DNA of 35,807 bases from Falsiroseomonas sp. Its GTDB lineage: Bacteria; Pseudomonadota; Alphaproteobacteria; Acetobacterales; Acetobacteraceae. Numbering within the stretch: position 1 is the first letter of the stretch; each line of letters opens with the position of its first letter. This document shows positions 1 to 7,696 of this stretch, one piece after another. Where the stretch lies: contig NZ_JAUYTS010000175.1 in the NCBI RefSeq assembly GCF_030695085.1, positions 1-35,807 of the forward strand. The letters run 5' to 3'. The position numbers were made by a program, and so were the translations under genes. The notes under the pieces were generated by a model, which saw only the letters and a list, made by a program, of their open reading frames with translations, had not been told where the DNA came from and did no database searches.

Positions 1-82
1 TGGCGTCATCCACCAGCACGAAGTCGGTGAAGGTGCCGCCGACATCGACGCCGATGCGACAGGGGCGTGCGGGGGTCGTCAT
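1..82 (-). CDS. hyuA: Hydantoinase/oxoprolinase subunit A, N-terminal fragment (HyuA-like)
   Basis: Only the first 27 codons are inside the window; the gene continues past base 1. The start is the ATG read from 82 to 80. The peptide carries RIGVDVGGTFTDF, the N-terminal nucleotide-binding (actin-like fold) signature of the HyuA/5-oxoprolinase alpha family, which works with a HyuB partner in ATP-dependent opening of hydantoin or 5-oxoproline-type rings. The hyuB gene lies upstream in the same direction, with a Bug receptor gene between them, so the three probably form one catabolic operon. The substrate cannot be told from this fragment. The family call rests on the signature and on the hyuB neighbour. 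Confidence 0.85.
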   Translation of the reverse strand, partial: MTTPARPCRIGVDVGGTFTDFVLVDDA

Positions 83-119
83 GCCCCCTGGCGCCCAGCT
101 TCCATGCGGCAGCAACTGC

Positions 120-162
120 GGCGGCCATTTAGCCGCCCAGCCGGTGCGGACTGCACCGGCTG
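120..162 (-). terminator. Two adjacent hairpins between the Bug gene and hyuA
   Basis: A perfect 10-bp inverted repeat (138-147 pairing with 153-162, loop GGACT) is followed in the minus-strand direction by a second perfect 6-bp stem (132-137 pairing with 120-125). They lie between the Bug stop codon (189) and the hyuA start (82). No U-tract follows either stem, so they could be a partial terminator, an mRNA-stabilising structure or a processing site that sets hyuA expression below that of the receptor gene. Confidence 0.5.
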
Positions 163-188
163 CGGGTCGGACATCACATAAGTCGCGC

Positions 189-1169
189 TCATTCAGGCTT
201 GATCCCCGCCGTCTGCACCACGTCGCGCCAGCGCGCCGTCTCATTCACCAGCATGGTCCGGAAGGCATCCGGGCCGAGTTGCAGGCGTTCCAGACCCAGC
301 GCCGGCAGCCGCGCCTGCACGGACTCGCTTGCCATGGATTTGTCGATGGCCTGCTGAAGCCGCGCCACGATGGGCGCCGGGATGCCGGCCGGGCCGAGCA
401 CCCCCCACCAGAAGCCGGCCACCAGATCCACACCCTGTTCGCGCAGCGTCGGCACATCCGGCATCGCCGGCAGGCGCTGTTCCGCCGCCACGCCGATGAC
501 GCGCATCTGCCCGGCCGCGACCAGCGGCGCGGCGGTGGCCATCGCCTGGATCATCGCCTGCACCGTGCCGTTCAGCACATCCGGCAGCGCCGCGCCGGTG
601 CCGCGATAGGGCACATGCGTCACCTTCACGCCGCTGCGCATCTGCAGCAACTCGATCATCAGATGGGTGCTGGTGGCGGTGCCGCCGGAGGCGATGTTCA
701 CCGCCTCCGGCCGCGCCCGCGCCGCCTCCAGCAGATCCCGCGTGGTGCGGAAGGGCGAATTGCTCGCCACCACCAGCAGCGCCGGGGCCACGCCGAGCGT
801 GGCGATGGGGGTGAAATCGCGCGCCGTGTCGAAGGCCACGGCCTGGCCGACGGCGGCCTGCACGGCCGGGATCGTCGCCAGCGGCGTGTCGCCCAACAGC
901 AGGGTCAGGCCGTCCGGCGCGCTGCGCATCACCGCCTCCGCGCCGATCTGGCTGCCGGCGCCGGCGCGGTTCTCCACCACCACGGGCTGGCCCAGCTCCG
1001 CCCCCAGCGGCGTCGCCAACAGCCGGCCGAGCGTGTCCGATCCGCCGCCGGGTGCGAAGGGCACGATCATCCGCACCGGGCGCGTCGGCCAGTTGGCCTG
1101 GGCCTGGGCTGCGAAGGGCACGGCCGCGAAGGCGGCCGCCAGGGCACGACGGGTGAGCTTCATTGTCAT
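189..1169 (-). CDS. Bug/TctC-family tripartite tricarboxylate transporter substrate-binding protein
   Basis: This is a 326-residue periplasmic receptor. It opens with a signal peptide (TRR near residue 6, then an alanine-rich hydrophobic stretch ending AQAQA) followed by the family's first-strand motif RMIVPFAPGGGSD near residues 33-45. Internal landmarks of the Bug family are ENRAGAGSQIGAEAV and the VPYRGTGAALPDVLNG region. The ATG at 1169 overlaps the hyuB TGA (ATGA) and has GGGAGG 8 nt upstream, so it is preferred to the second ATG six bases later. No TctA/TctB membrane genes are in the window, so it is an orphan receptor. Lying between hyuB and hyuA, it probably binds the substrate or product of that hydrolase. 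Ligand unknown. Confidence 0.93.
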   Translation of the reverse strand: MTMKLTRRALAAAFAAVPFAAQAQANWPTRPVRMIVPFAPGGGSDTLGRLLATPLGAELGQPVVVENRAGAGSQIGAEAVMRSAPDGLTLLLGDTPLATIPAVQAAVGQAVAFDTARDFTPIATLGVAPALLVVASNSPFRTTRDLLEAARARPEAVNIASGGTATSTHLMIELLQMRSGVKVTHVPYRGTGAALPDVLNGTVQAMIQAMATAAPLVAAGQMRVIGVAAEQRLPAMPDVPTLREQGVDLVAGFWWGVLGPAGIPAPIVARLQQAIDKSMASESVQARLPALGLERLQLGPDAFRTMLVNETARWRDVVQTAGIKPE

Positions 1170-2806
1170 TGGTTTTTCCTCCCGTAGTCGCGTTGCGCCC
1201 CTTCGGGCGTGACGTAGCCATCAACGATGTCGCGCTGCACGGCGGCCGGATCGCGCGCGACCGGGTCGCCATAGCCGCCGCCACCGCCGAGATGCATGGT
1301 CAGCCGGTCCCCCGGCGCCAGCATGGTGCGCGATTTCGGATGCGGCTTGCGACCATCCTGCAACTGCACCAGCGCCGGCGCGCCCGGCCCCGCGCCATCC
1401 AGCCCGCCGGCCGGGTGCTTCATCCGGTCCGAGATCAGCGAAAGCCGCACCGGCTGGTCGGTCATCACCTCCAGCTCGATCTCCTGGCCCAGCCCGCCGC
1501 GGAATTGCCCCGGCCCGCCACTGTCCACCAGCAGGTCCTTGCGCCAGACCAGGATGGGGGCGGAGGCTTCGAACGCCTCGATCGAGCCGGAGCCCGAATT
1601 GGTTGGGAAGGCGGTCGTGTTCAGCCCATCCCTGCCCTGCGTCGCACCCATGCCGCCGCTGCCGAACAGCACCTGGCTGAAGCGATCGCCGCGGTCATCC
1701 TGTCCCGTATAGACCGGCCGCGGCGCCGGGGAGGCGCTGTCCGCCACCACCAGCCCCGGCGCGATCTGCGCCAGGCATTTGTACAGCGCGCCCGAGAGGA
1801 ACAGCCCCGTCAGATGCCGCGCATTCACCGCCGCCGGCCAGCGCGGGTTGAGGATGCTGCCCTCCGGCGCCGTCACGCCGATGGCGCGGTAGCTGCCCTC
1901 ATTCCGTGGGGTCATCGGGTCCAGCGCGCATTTCAGCGGGTAGACGGTGTAGGCGTAGGTGTAGTTCATCACGCTGTTCAGCCCGCGCGCGATCTGCGCG
2001 GATGTGCCGGCGTAGTCCACGCTCAGGCTGTCGCCCGCGATGGTCAGCGCGCATTGGATGCGCGTTTCCGCATCCTCATAGCCATCGGCGAAGACAGTGC
2101 CGTGCCAGGTGCCATCCGGCAGCGCCGCGATTGCCTGGCGCATCGCGCCATCGGCACGCGCCTGCAGGGTGGCGGACAGCGCCGTGAGGTCGGCGAGGCC
2201 GGTATCGGCCAGGAACTCCACCACCCGACGGGCGCAGACGGTGATGGCGGTGATCTGCGCCTGGATGTCGCCCATCACCTGGTCCGGCACGCGGACATTG
2301 CCGCGGATGAAGCGCACCACCTCCCGGTTCTCCTGGCCCGCGACCAGGAATTTCGTCGGTGGAATCCGCAGCCCTTCCTCGAACACCTCCGTGCAATCTG
2401 CCGACCACAGCGTGCCGCCGATATCCGGCATGTGCGAAGTCGCGCCCGCGAACGCCACCAGCTTGCCTTGATGGAACACCGGCATCGCCGTGGTGATATC
2501 CAGCAGATGCCCCGTGCCCATCCAGGGGTCGTTGGTCATCAGCACATCGCCCGGACGCAGCTCCTCCAGCGGATACTCCGCCAGCATGTGCTTCAGCGTG
2601 CGCGGCAGCAGGCCGACGAAGCTCGGGATGCCGATGGAATTCTCCGCCAGGCTGTTGCCCTCCGCATCCATCAGCACCGTGGCGAAATCGTTGGATTCCC
2701 GCACGATGGTGGAAAACGAGGTCCGCAGCAGCGCCGCCGCCGCCTCATCGGCGATCGAGATCAGCCGGCTCCACAGGATCTGCAGCGTGACGGGGTCGAA
2801 ATGCAT
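1166..2806 (-). CDS. hyuB: Hydantoinase B/oxoprolinase family protein (HyuB-like)
   Basis: This 546-residue protein has the usual length of the HyuB/5-oxoprolinase beta family. It starts MHFDPVTLQILWSRL and carries the family's conserved stretches: TSFSTIVRESNDFATVL near residues 29-45, NDPWMGTGHLLDIT, the central NSVMNYTYAYTVYPLKC, and the glycine-rich C-terminal GGPGQFRGGLGQEIE. With HyuA it would catalyse ATP-dependent hydrolysis of a cyclic imide or lactam in the cytoplasm. It is the first gene of a minus-strand operon with a Bug receptor and hyuA, divergent from a LysR gene. Whether the substrate is a hydantoin, oxoproline or another ring (or a ketone, as in the related acetone/acetophenone carboxylases) is not decidable here. 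Confidence 0.93.
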   Translation of the reverse strand: MHFDPVTLQILWSRLISIADEAAAALLRTSFSTIVRESNDFATVLMDAEGNSLAENSIGIPSFVGLLPRTLKHMLAEYPLEELRPGDVLMTNDPWMGTGHLLDITTAMPVFHQGKLVAFAGATSHMPDIGGTLWSADCTEVFEEGLRIPPTKFLVAGQENREVVRFIRGNVRVPDQVMGDIQAQITAITVCARRVVEFLADTGLADLTALSATLQARADGAMRQAIAALPDGTWHGTVFADGYEDAETRIQCALTIAGDSLSVDYAGTSAQIARGLNSVMNYTYAYTVYPLKCALDPMTPRNEGSYRAIGVTAPEGSILNPRWPAAVNARHLTGLFLSGALYKCLAQIAPGLVVADSASPAPRPVYTGQDDRGDRFSQVLFGSGGMGATQGRDGLNTTAFPTNSGSGSIEAFEASAPILVWRKDLLVDSGGPGQFRGGLGQEIELEVMTDQPVRLSLISDRMKHPAGGLDGAGPGAPALVQLQDGRKPHPKSRTMLAPGDRLTMHLGGGGGYGDPVARDPAAVQRDIVDGYVTPEGAQRDYGRKNQ

Positions 2807-2887
2807 CTTTGCGAAGTGCTCCAGCCAGGAGGTGCAGTCTGGCCCCGGCTTGGCGCCCCCGGTAGCAACCCATTAAGGTGCCTAGCC

Positions 2888-3781
2888 ATGAGCCTACCTC
2901 AAGGCGTGTCCGGCCTGCCCCTGCAAGCGCTGCGCGTGTTCGACGCCGCCGCCCGCCACCTGAACATGGCCCGCGCGGCGGAAGAACTCGGCGTGACGCA
3001 GGGCGCCGTCAGCCGCCAGGTGAAGTCGCTGGAGGACCAGCTCGCCGAACCGCTGTTCCTGCGCGGCCCGCGCGGCCTGAAGCTGACGGAGGCCGGCGAC
3101 CTGCTGGCGGATTACGTCCGGCGCGGGCTGGAGCAGTTGGAGGCCGGACTGTTCCGCATCGGCCAGCCGCGTTCCCGCACCACCCTGGTGGTCAACGCCG
3201 CCCGCACCTTCGCCATGCGCGTGCTGGCACCGCGCATCGCCGGCTTCACCCGGGCGCATCCCTGGATCGAGCTGCGCCTCGAGACCCATCGCTATTTCGC
3301 GCAATTGCACGGCGCCGATGTGGATGTGGCAATTCGCGCCGGCACCGGCGACTGGCCCGGCCATGTGGTACGCCCACTGACGCGGGAGGTGCTGTGCCCG
3401 GTCTGCGCCCCCGGATACCTGCCCGAGGGCCTGCCGCCGGCGGAGGCGATCGCCCAGGCCACCCTGCTGCACTACGCCGAACGCCCGCATTGGCGTGACT
3501 GGCTGCTGGCCGCCGGGCTGGACCCGCAGCTTGCCACCCCCGGCCCCCGCTTCGATGAAACCGCCCTGGCGCTGGCCGCGGCGGAGGCAGGCCAGGGCCT
3601 GGCCGTCGGCTGGGGCGTGCTGGTGGCGGATGCGCTGGCCGCCGGCCGGCTGGTGCGGCCCTTTGCCGAAACGCTGGATGACGGCACCGGCTACCATCTG
3701 GTGATGACCGAAATGGCGTCCCGCCGCTCCACCGTGCAGGCCTTCGGCACCTGGTTGCAGGCGGCGCTGGCGCCGGGCTGA
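2888..3781 (+). CDS. LysR-family transcriptional regulator (GcvA-like)
   Basis: This is a 297-residue LysR-type regulator. The N-terminal winged helix-turn-helix covers about residues 9-65, with ARAAEELGVTQGAVSRQVKSL as recognition region and LKLTEAG after it. A periplasmic-binding-protein-like effector domain follows from about residue 90. The frame is open far upstream, but the ATG at 2888 places the HTH where the family has it. The gene is divergent from hyuB across 81 bases, the usual layout for a LysR regulator controlling its neighbour, so it probably senses the substrate of the hyuB-Bug-hyuA operon. No convincing T-N11-A box was seen between them. Its stop codon sits in a hairpin shared with the convergent SDR gene. 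Confidence 0.93.
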   Translation: MSLPQGVSGLPLQALRVFDAAARHLNMARAAEELGVTQGAVSRQVKSLEDQLAEPLFLRGPRGLKLTEAGDLLADYVRRGLEQLEAGLFRIGQPRSRTTLVVNAARTFAMRVLAPRIAGFTRAHPWIELRLETHRYFAQLHGADVDVAIRAGTGDWPGHVVRPLTREVLCPVCAPGYLPEGLPPAEAIAQATLLHYAERPHWRDWLLAAGLDPQLATPGPRFDETALALAAAEAGQGLAVGWGVLVADALAAGRLVRPFAETLDDGTGYHLVMTEMASRRSTVQAFGTWLQAALAPG

Positions 3782-3792
3782 GGTCAGCCCGG
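3773..3792. terminator. Bidirectional hairpin spanning both stop codons of convergent genes
   Basis: CCGGGCTGA at 3773-3781 is the exact reverse complement of TCAGCCCGG at 3784-3792, giving an 8-bp stem closed by an AGGT tetraloop. The LysR stop TGA (3779-3781) and the SDR stop (3784-3786 on the minus strand) are the mirrored parts of the stem. No U-tract is present on either side, so termination strength is uncertain. Confidence 0.5.
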
Positions 3793-4506
3793 GCGGAACT
3801 CCACCCGTGCGCCGTTGCGGGTCTCGCTGGGCAGGCACAGCGCCGCCAGCGCCGGCGCCACCTCCGCCGGCTGGGTCAATTTGGAAGAGTCCTCGCCCGG
3901 CATCGCCTGGGCGCGCAGCTTGGTGGCGACGATGCCGGGGTCGAACAGGTTTGCCCGCAGGCGGGTGGACGCAACCTCCTGCGCCCAGGCTTGCACCAGA
4001 TGTTCCATGCCCGCCTTGGTGGCGCCGTACATGCCCCAATAGGCCTTGGGCCGCAGCACCCGCCCGGTGGTGACGAAGACGGCGCGGCCGGCCTCCGCCG
4101 CGCGCAGCGGCGGGTCGCAGGTGCGGATCAGGCGCCAGGCGGCGGTGAGGTTCACGCCCAGCGTATGCGCCCAGTCCTTCGGCTCGATATGCGCCACCGG
4201 GGTCAGCTTGTTCAGCACCCCGGCATTGTGCACCAGGATATCCAGCCGCCCGAAACGCTCCATGACCGAAGGCCCGATCAGGTCGAGCTGCCTGTCGGCA
4301 TCCTTGTGCAGGTCGAGCGGCAGCAGCGTGGCGCCGCGGCCGGAGACGGCGCGGATCGCATCATCCGTCTCCTCCAGCCCGCCCTGGGTGCGGGCGATCA
4401 AGACAAGCTGCGCGCCCATCCGCGCCAGTTCCACCGCCAGCGCGGCACCAATGCCGCGGGAGGCGCCGGTGACCAGCGCGACACGATTTTCAAGCGGAAG
4501 GCTCAC
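3784..4506 (-). CDS. Short-chain dehydrogenase/reductase (YciK-like)
   Basis: This 240-residue SDR starts at GTG 4506, with AGGA 7 nt upstream and 20 bases after the purF stop; a longer reading would overlap purF and add sequence with no SDR similarity. It has the cofactor motif TGASRGIG at residues 13-20, NAG at 94-96 and the catalytic pair Tyr160/Lys164 in YGATK. The position where SDRs normally have the catalytic serine, 13 residues before the tyrosine, is Thr147 (VFVTTGR). An SDR after purF is a common alphaproteobacterial arrangement. It probably reduces or oxidises a carbonyl/alcohol with NAD(P); the substrate is unknown. It is last in the cvpA-purF run and convergent with the LysR gene. 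Confidence 0.9.
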   Translation of the reverse strand: MSLPLENRVALVTGASRGIGAALAVELARMGAQLVLIARTQGGLEETDDAIRAVSGRGATLLPLDLHKDADRQLDLIGPSVMERFGRLDILVHNAGVLNKLTPVAHIEPKDWAHTLGVNLTAAWRLIRTCDPPLRAAEAGRAVFVTTGRVLRPKAYWGMYGATKAGMEHLVQAWAQEVASTRLRANLFDPGIVATKLRAQAMPGEDSSKLTQPAEVAPALAALCLPSETRNGARVEFRPG

Positions 4507-4526
4507 GGGATTGTCCTGGCTCGGCG

Positions 4527-5999
4527 TCAGCGGTTGGCAACCTGCAGCAGCGGCAGCGGACGCTCGGAGGGGTCCTGCTGGTCGAGCAACGGGATGGCGT
4601 AGTCGCCGGTGAAGCAGGCATCGCAATAGGCCGGCGCCGCCGGGTCGCGGCCATCTCGGCCGAGTGCGCGATACAGCCCATCCAGCGAGATGAAGGCCAG
4701 GCTGTCGGCGCCGATGATCTTGGCCATCTCCGCCACGTCGTGGTTGGCCGCCAGCAGCTTGGCGCGCTCCGGCGTGTCGATGCCGTAGAAGCAGGAATGT
4801 GTGGTGGGGGGGGAGGAGATGCGCATATGCACCTCCGTCGCCCCGGCCTGGCGCACCATTTCCACGATTTTTCTACTCGTGGTGCCGCGGACGATGGAAT
4901 CGTCGACGAGAACCACGCGCTTACCTGCGATCATGCTGCGATTGGCGCTGTGCTTCAGCTTCACGCCGAGGTTGCGGATCTGGTCCGTCGGCTCGATGAA
5001 GGTGCGGCCGACGTAATGGTTGCGGATGATGCCCAGTTCGAAGGGAATGCCGGCTTCCGAGGCATAGCCCATGGCCGCCGGCACGCCGCTATCCGGCACG
5101 GGCACGATCACATCCGCCGCCACGCCGGATTCGCGGGCCAGTTCGGCGCCAATGCGCTTGCGGGTGTCATAGACCGGCGTGCCCTCCACGATGGAATCGG
5201 GGCGGGCGAAATAGATGTATTCGAAGATGCAGAAGCGCGGGCTGGACGGCCGCGCGAAGGGGCGGATGGAGCGCACGCCGCTATCGTCGATCAGCACGAT
5301 CTCGCCCGGCTCCACGTCGCGCACGAATTCGGCGCCGACGATATCGAGGCCGCAGGTCTCGCTCGACAGCACGAAGCCGCCCGCGGCCAGCTTGCCCAGC
5401 ACCAGCGGCCGCACGCCCAGCGGGTCCCGCGCGCCCAGCAAGGCGCCATTGTGCAAGGCGACCAGGCTGTAGGCGCCCTGCACCTGCTTCAGCGCATCGA
5501 TCAGCCGGTCCATCACCGTCGAGTAGAGCGAGATGGCGATGAGATGAATAAAGACTTCCGAATCCGTGGTGGACTGGAACAGGCAGCCGCGACGGACCAG
5601 GGCGCGCTTCAGCACATGCGCGTTGGTCAGGTTGCCGTTATGCGCCACGGCGAAGCCGCCGAATTCGAAATCCGCATAAAGCGGCTGCACATTGCGCAGC
5701 GCGGTCTCACCGGTGGTGGCGTAGCGGTTGTGGCCGAGCGCGGCATGGCCCGGCAGCCCGGCAATGACGGCGGCGTTGCTGAAATTGTCGCCCACCAGGC
5801 CGCGGCCCTTATGGGCGTGGAACTGGCCCTGTGCGGCGAGTGAGACGATGCCCGCCGCCTCCTGTCCCCGGTGCTGCAACGCGTGCAGGCCGAGCGCCGT
5901 GAGGGCCGCCGCATCGGGGCTGCCCCAGACCCCGACCACGCCGCATTCCTCATGCGGATGGTCGTCGTCGCCGATATCCCACTGGATGGCCTGGGTCAT
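4527..5999 (-). CDS. purF: Amidophosphoribosyltransferase
   Basis: This 490-residue enzyme does the first committed step of purine synthesis: PRPP plus glutamine gives 5-phosphoribosylamine. The class II glutamine amidotransferase domain begins at Cys19 in HEECGVVG, so an 18-residue propeptide must be removed to expose the N-terminal nucleophile. The C-terminal phosphoribosyltransferase half has the PRPP loop VVLVDDSIVRGTTS near residue 365, and the ends and length fit the family. The start has a GAAGGAAG ribosome site that overlaps the cvpA end; the genes are 9 bases apart, as in many proteobacteria. A run of eight G (4806-4813) lies inside the gene without breaking the frame. Confidence 0.98.
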   Translation of the reverse strand: MTQAIQWDIGDDDHPHEECGVVGVWGSPDAAALTALGLHALQHRGQEAAGIVSLAAQGQFHAHKGRGLVGDNFSNAAVIAGLPGHAALGHNRYATTGETALRNVQPLYADFEFGGFAVAHNGNLTNAHVLKRALVRRGCLFQSTTDSEVFIHLIAISLYSTVMDRLIDALKQVQGAYSLVALHNGALLGARDPLGVRPLVLGKLAAGGFVLSSETCGLDIVGAEFVRDVEPGEIVLIDDSGVRSIRPFARPSSPRFCIFEYIYFARPDSIVEGTPVYDTRKRIGAELARESGVAADVIVPVPDSGVPAAMGYASEAGIPFELGIIRNHYVGRTFIEPTDQIRNLGVKLKHSANRSMIAGKRVVLVDDSIVRGTTSRKIVEMVRQAGATEVHMRISSPPTTHSCFYGIDTPERAKLLAANHDVAEMAKIIGADSLAFISLDGLYRALGRDGRDPAAPAYCDACFTGDYAIPLLDQQDPSERPLPLLQVANR

Positions 6000-6008
6000 G
6001 CGCTTCCT

Positions 6009-6569
6009 TCAGATCCGGCTGCGCGCGGGGGGGCGCAGCAGCTGGTCCATGCTCGGTTCCTGGCGGCCCGTGCCGTCAGGCAGGCGCGGGCGGAAATCAT
6101 CCGGCAGCTTTGCCACCACCCAGGCCGCGCCCTGTGCCGCGAATGGCAGGGAACGCGCCTGACGGACCGGCTCCGGCCATTGATCCCTGTCCGGCAACAC
6201 CAGCCCGGCCACGATATAGGCGATCACGACAATGAAAGCACCCCGCGCGAGGCCGAAGACCAGGCCAAGCACGCGATCCACGCCACCCAGGGCCGAGCGC
6301 TGCACATGGCCCGCCAGCCAGGCGGTCAGCAGCTTGAGGATGATCAGCACGACCAGGAACACCGCGCCGACGGCAACCCCGGTGGCCAGCCAGGGCGGTT
6401 CGACATACTGCCCGACCAGCGGCGTGACCGAAGGCTCGGCCAGGATGCCGGCAATGATGGCGCCCGCCCAGGCGCCAACGCCCAGAACCTCGCGCACCAG
6501 GCCACGGAAGAAGGCGAGCCCTGCCGAAAGCAGGCACACCGCGAGGATAACGGCATCAACCCAGGTCAT
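6009..6569 (-). CDS. cvpA: CvpA family membrane protein
   Basis: This 186-residue integral membrane protein has four predicted hydrophobic segments near residues 5-23, 29-47, 62-86 and 100-125, in the CvpA (colicin V production) family pattern, with TWVDAVILAVCLLSAGLAF at the N terminus. In E. coli cvpA precedes purF and affects colicin V export and envelope stress tolerance; the molecular role is not settled. Here it also directly precedes purF. The C-terminal tail after about residue 130 is hydrophilic and proline/arginine-rich. The start ATG lies only 8 bases downstream of a promoter-like -10 hexamer, which suggests a leaderless transcript. Confidence 0.93.
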   Translation of the reverse strand: MTWVDAVILAVCLLSAGLAFFRGLVREVLGVGAWAGAIIAGILAEPSVTPLVGQYVEPPWLATGVAVGAVFLVVLIILKLLTAWLAGHVQRSALGGVDRVLGLVFGLARGAFIVVIAYIVAGLVLPDRDQWPEPVRQARSLPFAAQGAAWVVAKLPDDFRPRLPDGTGRQEPSMDQLLRPPARSRI

Positions 6570-6577
6570 TGCGCCAG

Positions 6578-6606
6578 CCTATAGCGGGCGGGGGGGCGGG
6601 TGTCAT
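6578..6606 (-). promoter_or_regulatory. Candidate promoter of cvpA-purF, possibly leaderless
   Basis: On the minus strand ATGACA (6606-6601, five of six matches to TTGACA) is followed after 17 bases by TATAGG (6583-6578). Transcription would begin about 6-9 bases later, at or next to the cvpA ATG (6569). The spacer holds a run of seven cytosines (6590-6596), so replication slippage could change its length. Confidence 0.45.
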
Positions 6607-6624
6607 CGTGCCGCGGGCAGCCGC

Positions 6625-7599
6625 CTATACCCCGTGCCAATCGCGGAACCAGGCGACGAATTTCGGAATACCCTCCGCCAGCGTCGTCGTCGGCGCGAAA
6701 CCGGCGAGCGCCTGGATGGCGGAGATATCCGCGAAGGTCTCCTCCACATCCGCCACAGGCCGCGGCGCATCCTGGATGATGGCGCGGCGGCCGAGGCCTT
6801 CCTCCAGCAGCCGCACCAGGGTCAGCACCCGCTCCGCCCGGTTGTTGCCGATGTTCAGCAGCCGCGCGCGTTCCCCATTGCCCGGCGGATGCGCCAGGCA
6901 GCCGAGCACGCCCTGCACGATGTCGTCGATATAGGTGAAGTCGCGCTTGAGCTCGCCGCCCTCATACAGCGTGATCGGCTCGCCCGCCGCGATCGCACGG
7001 GCGAAGCTGTAATAGGCCATGTCCGGCCGGCCCCAGGGGCCATAGACGGTGAAGAAGCGCAGCCCGGTCTGCGGCAGGCCGTAGATGTGGCTGTAGGCCT
7101 GGCCGATCAGCTCATCCGCCCGCTTGGTCGCGGCATAGAGCGAGACGGGCAGTTCCACCGGATCCGTCTCCCGGAACGGCAGCCGCGTATTGCCGCCATA
7201 GACGGAGGAGGAGGAGGCATAGACCAGGTGCCGCAGCTTCGGCATGCGCCGCGCCGCCTCCAGCATCACCACATGACCCATGACGTTGGACGCCACATAG
7301 GCGTAGGGATCGATCATCGAGTAGCGGACCCCGGCCTGGGCGGCGAGGTGGATGACCTCCGTGATGCTGTCCAGCTCCGGCGCCAGCCCGGCGAAGACGG
7401 CATCGCGGTCGGCCAGGTCCAGGCGCAGTAAGCTGAAGCCTGGCTGCGGCGCCAGCCGGGCCAGACGCGCCTCCTTCAAGGTCACGTCATAGTAGCTGTT
7501 CACATTGTCGAGCCCGACGACCCGCTCGCCCCGCGCCAGCAGGGTGGCGGCGACATGCGAACCGACGAAACCGGCCACACCCGTGACGAGAATCGTCAT
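6625..7599 (-). CDS. NAD-dependent epimerase, probably UDP-glucuronate 4-epimerase
   Basis: This 324-residue extended SDR has the NAD-binding TGVAGFVGSH at residues 6-15, the catalytic YAATK (Tyr155, Lys159) after YASSSSVYGGN, and VRYSMIDPYAY at 91-101. That last motif is a hallmark of the UDP-glucuronate 4-epimerase/capsule (CapI, WbpP-like) branch rather than of GalE. It would interconvert UDP-glucuronate and UDP-galacturonate, or a related sugar nucleotide, for surface polysaccharide. No other polysaccharide gene is in the window. It is inserted between radA and cvpA, which are otherwise adjacent parts of a conserved gene order. The start has GAAG five bases ahead of ATG. Confidence 0.88.
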   Translation of the reverse strand: MTILVTGVAGFVGSHVAATLLARGERVVGLDNVNSYYDVTLKEARLARLAPQPGFSLLRLDLADRDAVFAGLAPELDSITEVIHLAAQAGVRYSMIDPYAYVASNVMGHVVMLEAARRMPKLRHLVYASSSSVYGGNTRLPFRETDPVELPVSLYAATKRADELIGQAYSHIYGLPQTGLRFFTVYGPWGRPDMAYYSFARAIAAGEPITLYEGGELKRDFTYIDDIVQGVLGCLAHPPGNGERARLLNIGNNRAERVLTLVRLLEEGLGRRAIIQDAPRPVADVEETFADISAIQALAGFAPTTTLAEGIPKFVAWFRDWHGV

Positions 7600-7696
7600 T
7601 CGGTCTTCATTCCCTCACGAGCCAGGGCCGCCGAGCGATCCCTGGAATGATGCCGCCGGCGTGCCGCGCAGTAGCGCCGTCAGCACGGGCTCCGCG

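Noticed and set aside
1163..2885. Long open frame on the plus strand running into the LysR gene and opposite hyuB
   Set aside because: It mirrors hyuB and has arginine/histidine-rich, low-complexity composition typical of antisense frames in high-GC DNA; LysR homology begins at 2888.
2807..2887. LysR binding boxes between hyuB and the regulator
   Set aside because: No dyad-symmetric T-N11-A site that stands out from the background was seen.
4806..4813. Run of eight G inside purF as a phase-variable switch
   Set aside because: The frame is intact and purF is a biosynthetic gene in which switching would make no sense; most likely a consequence of high GC.
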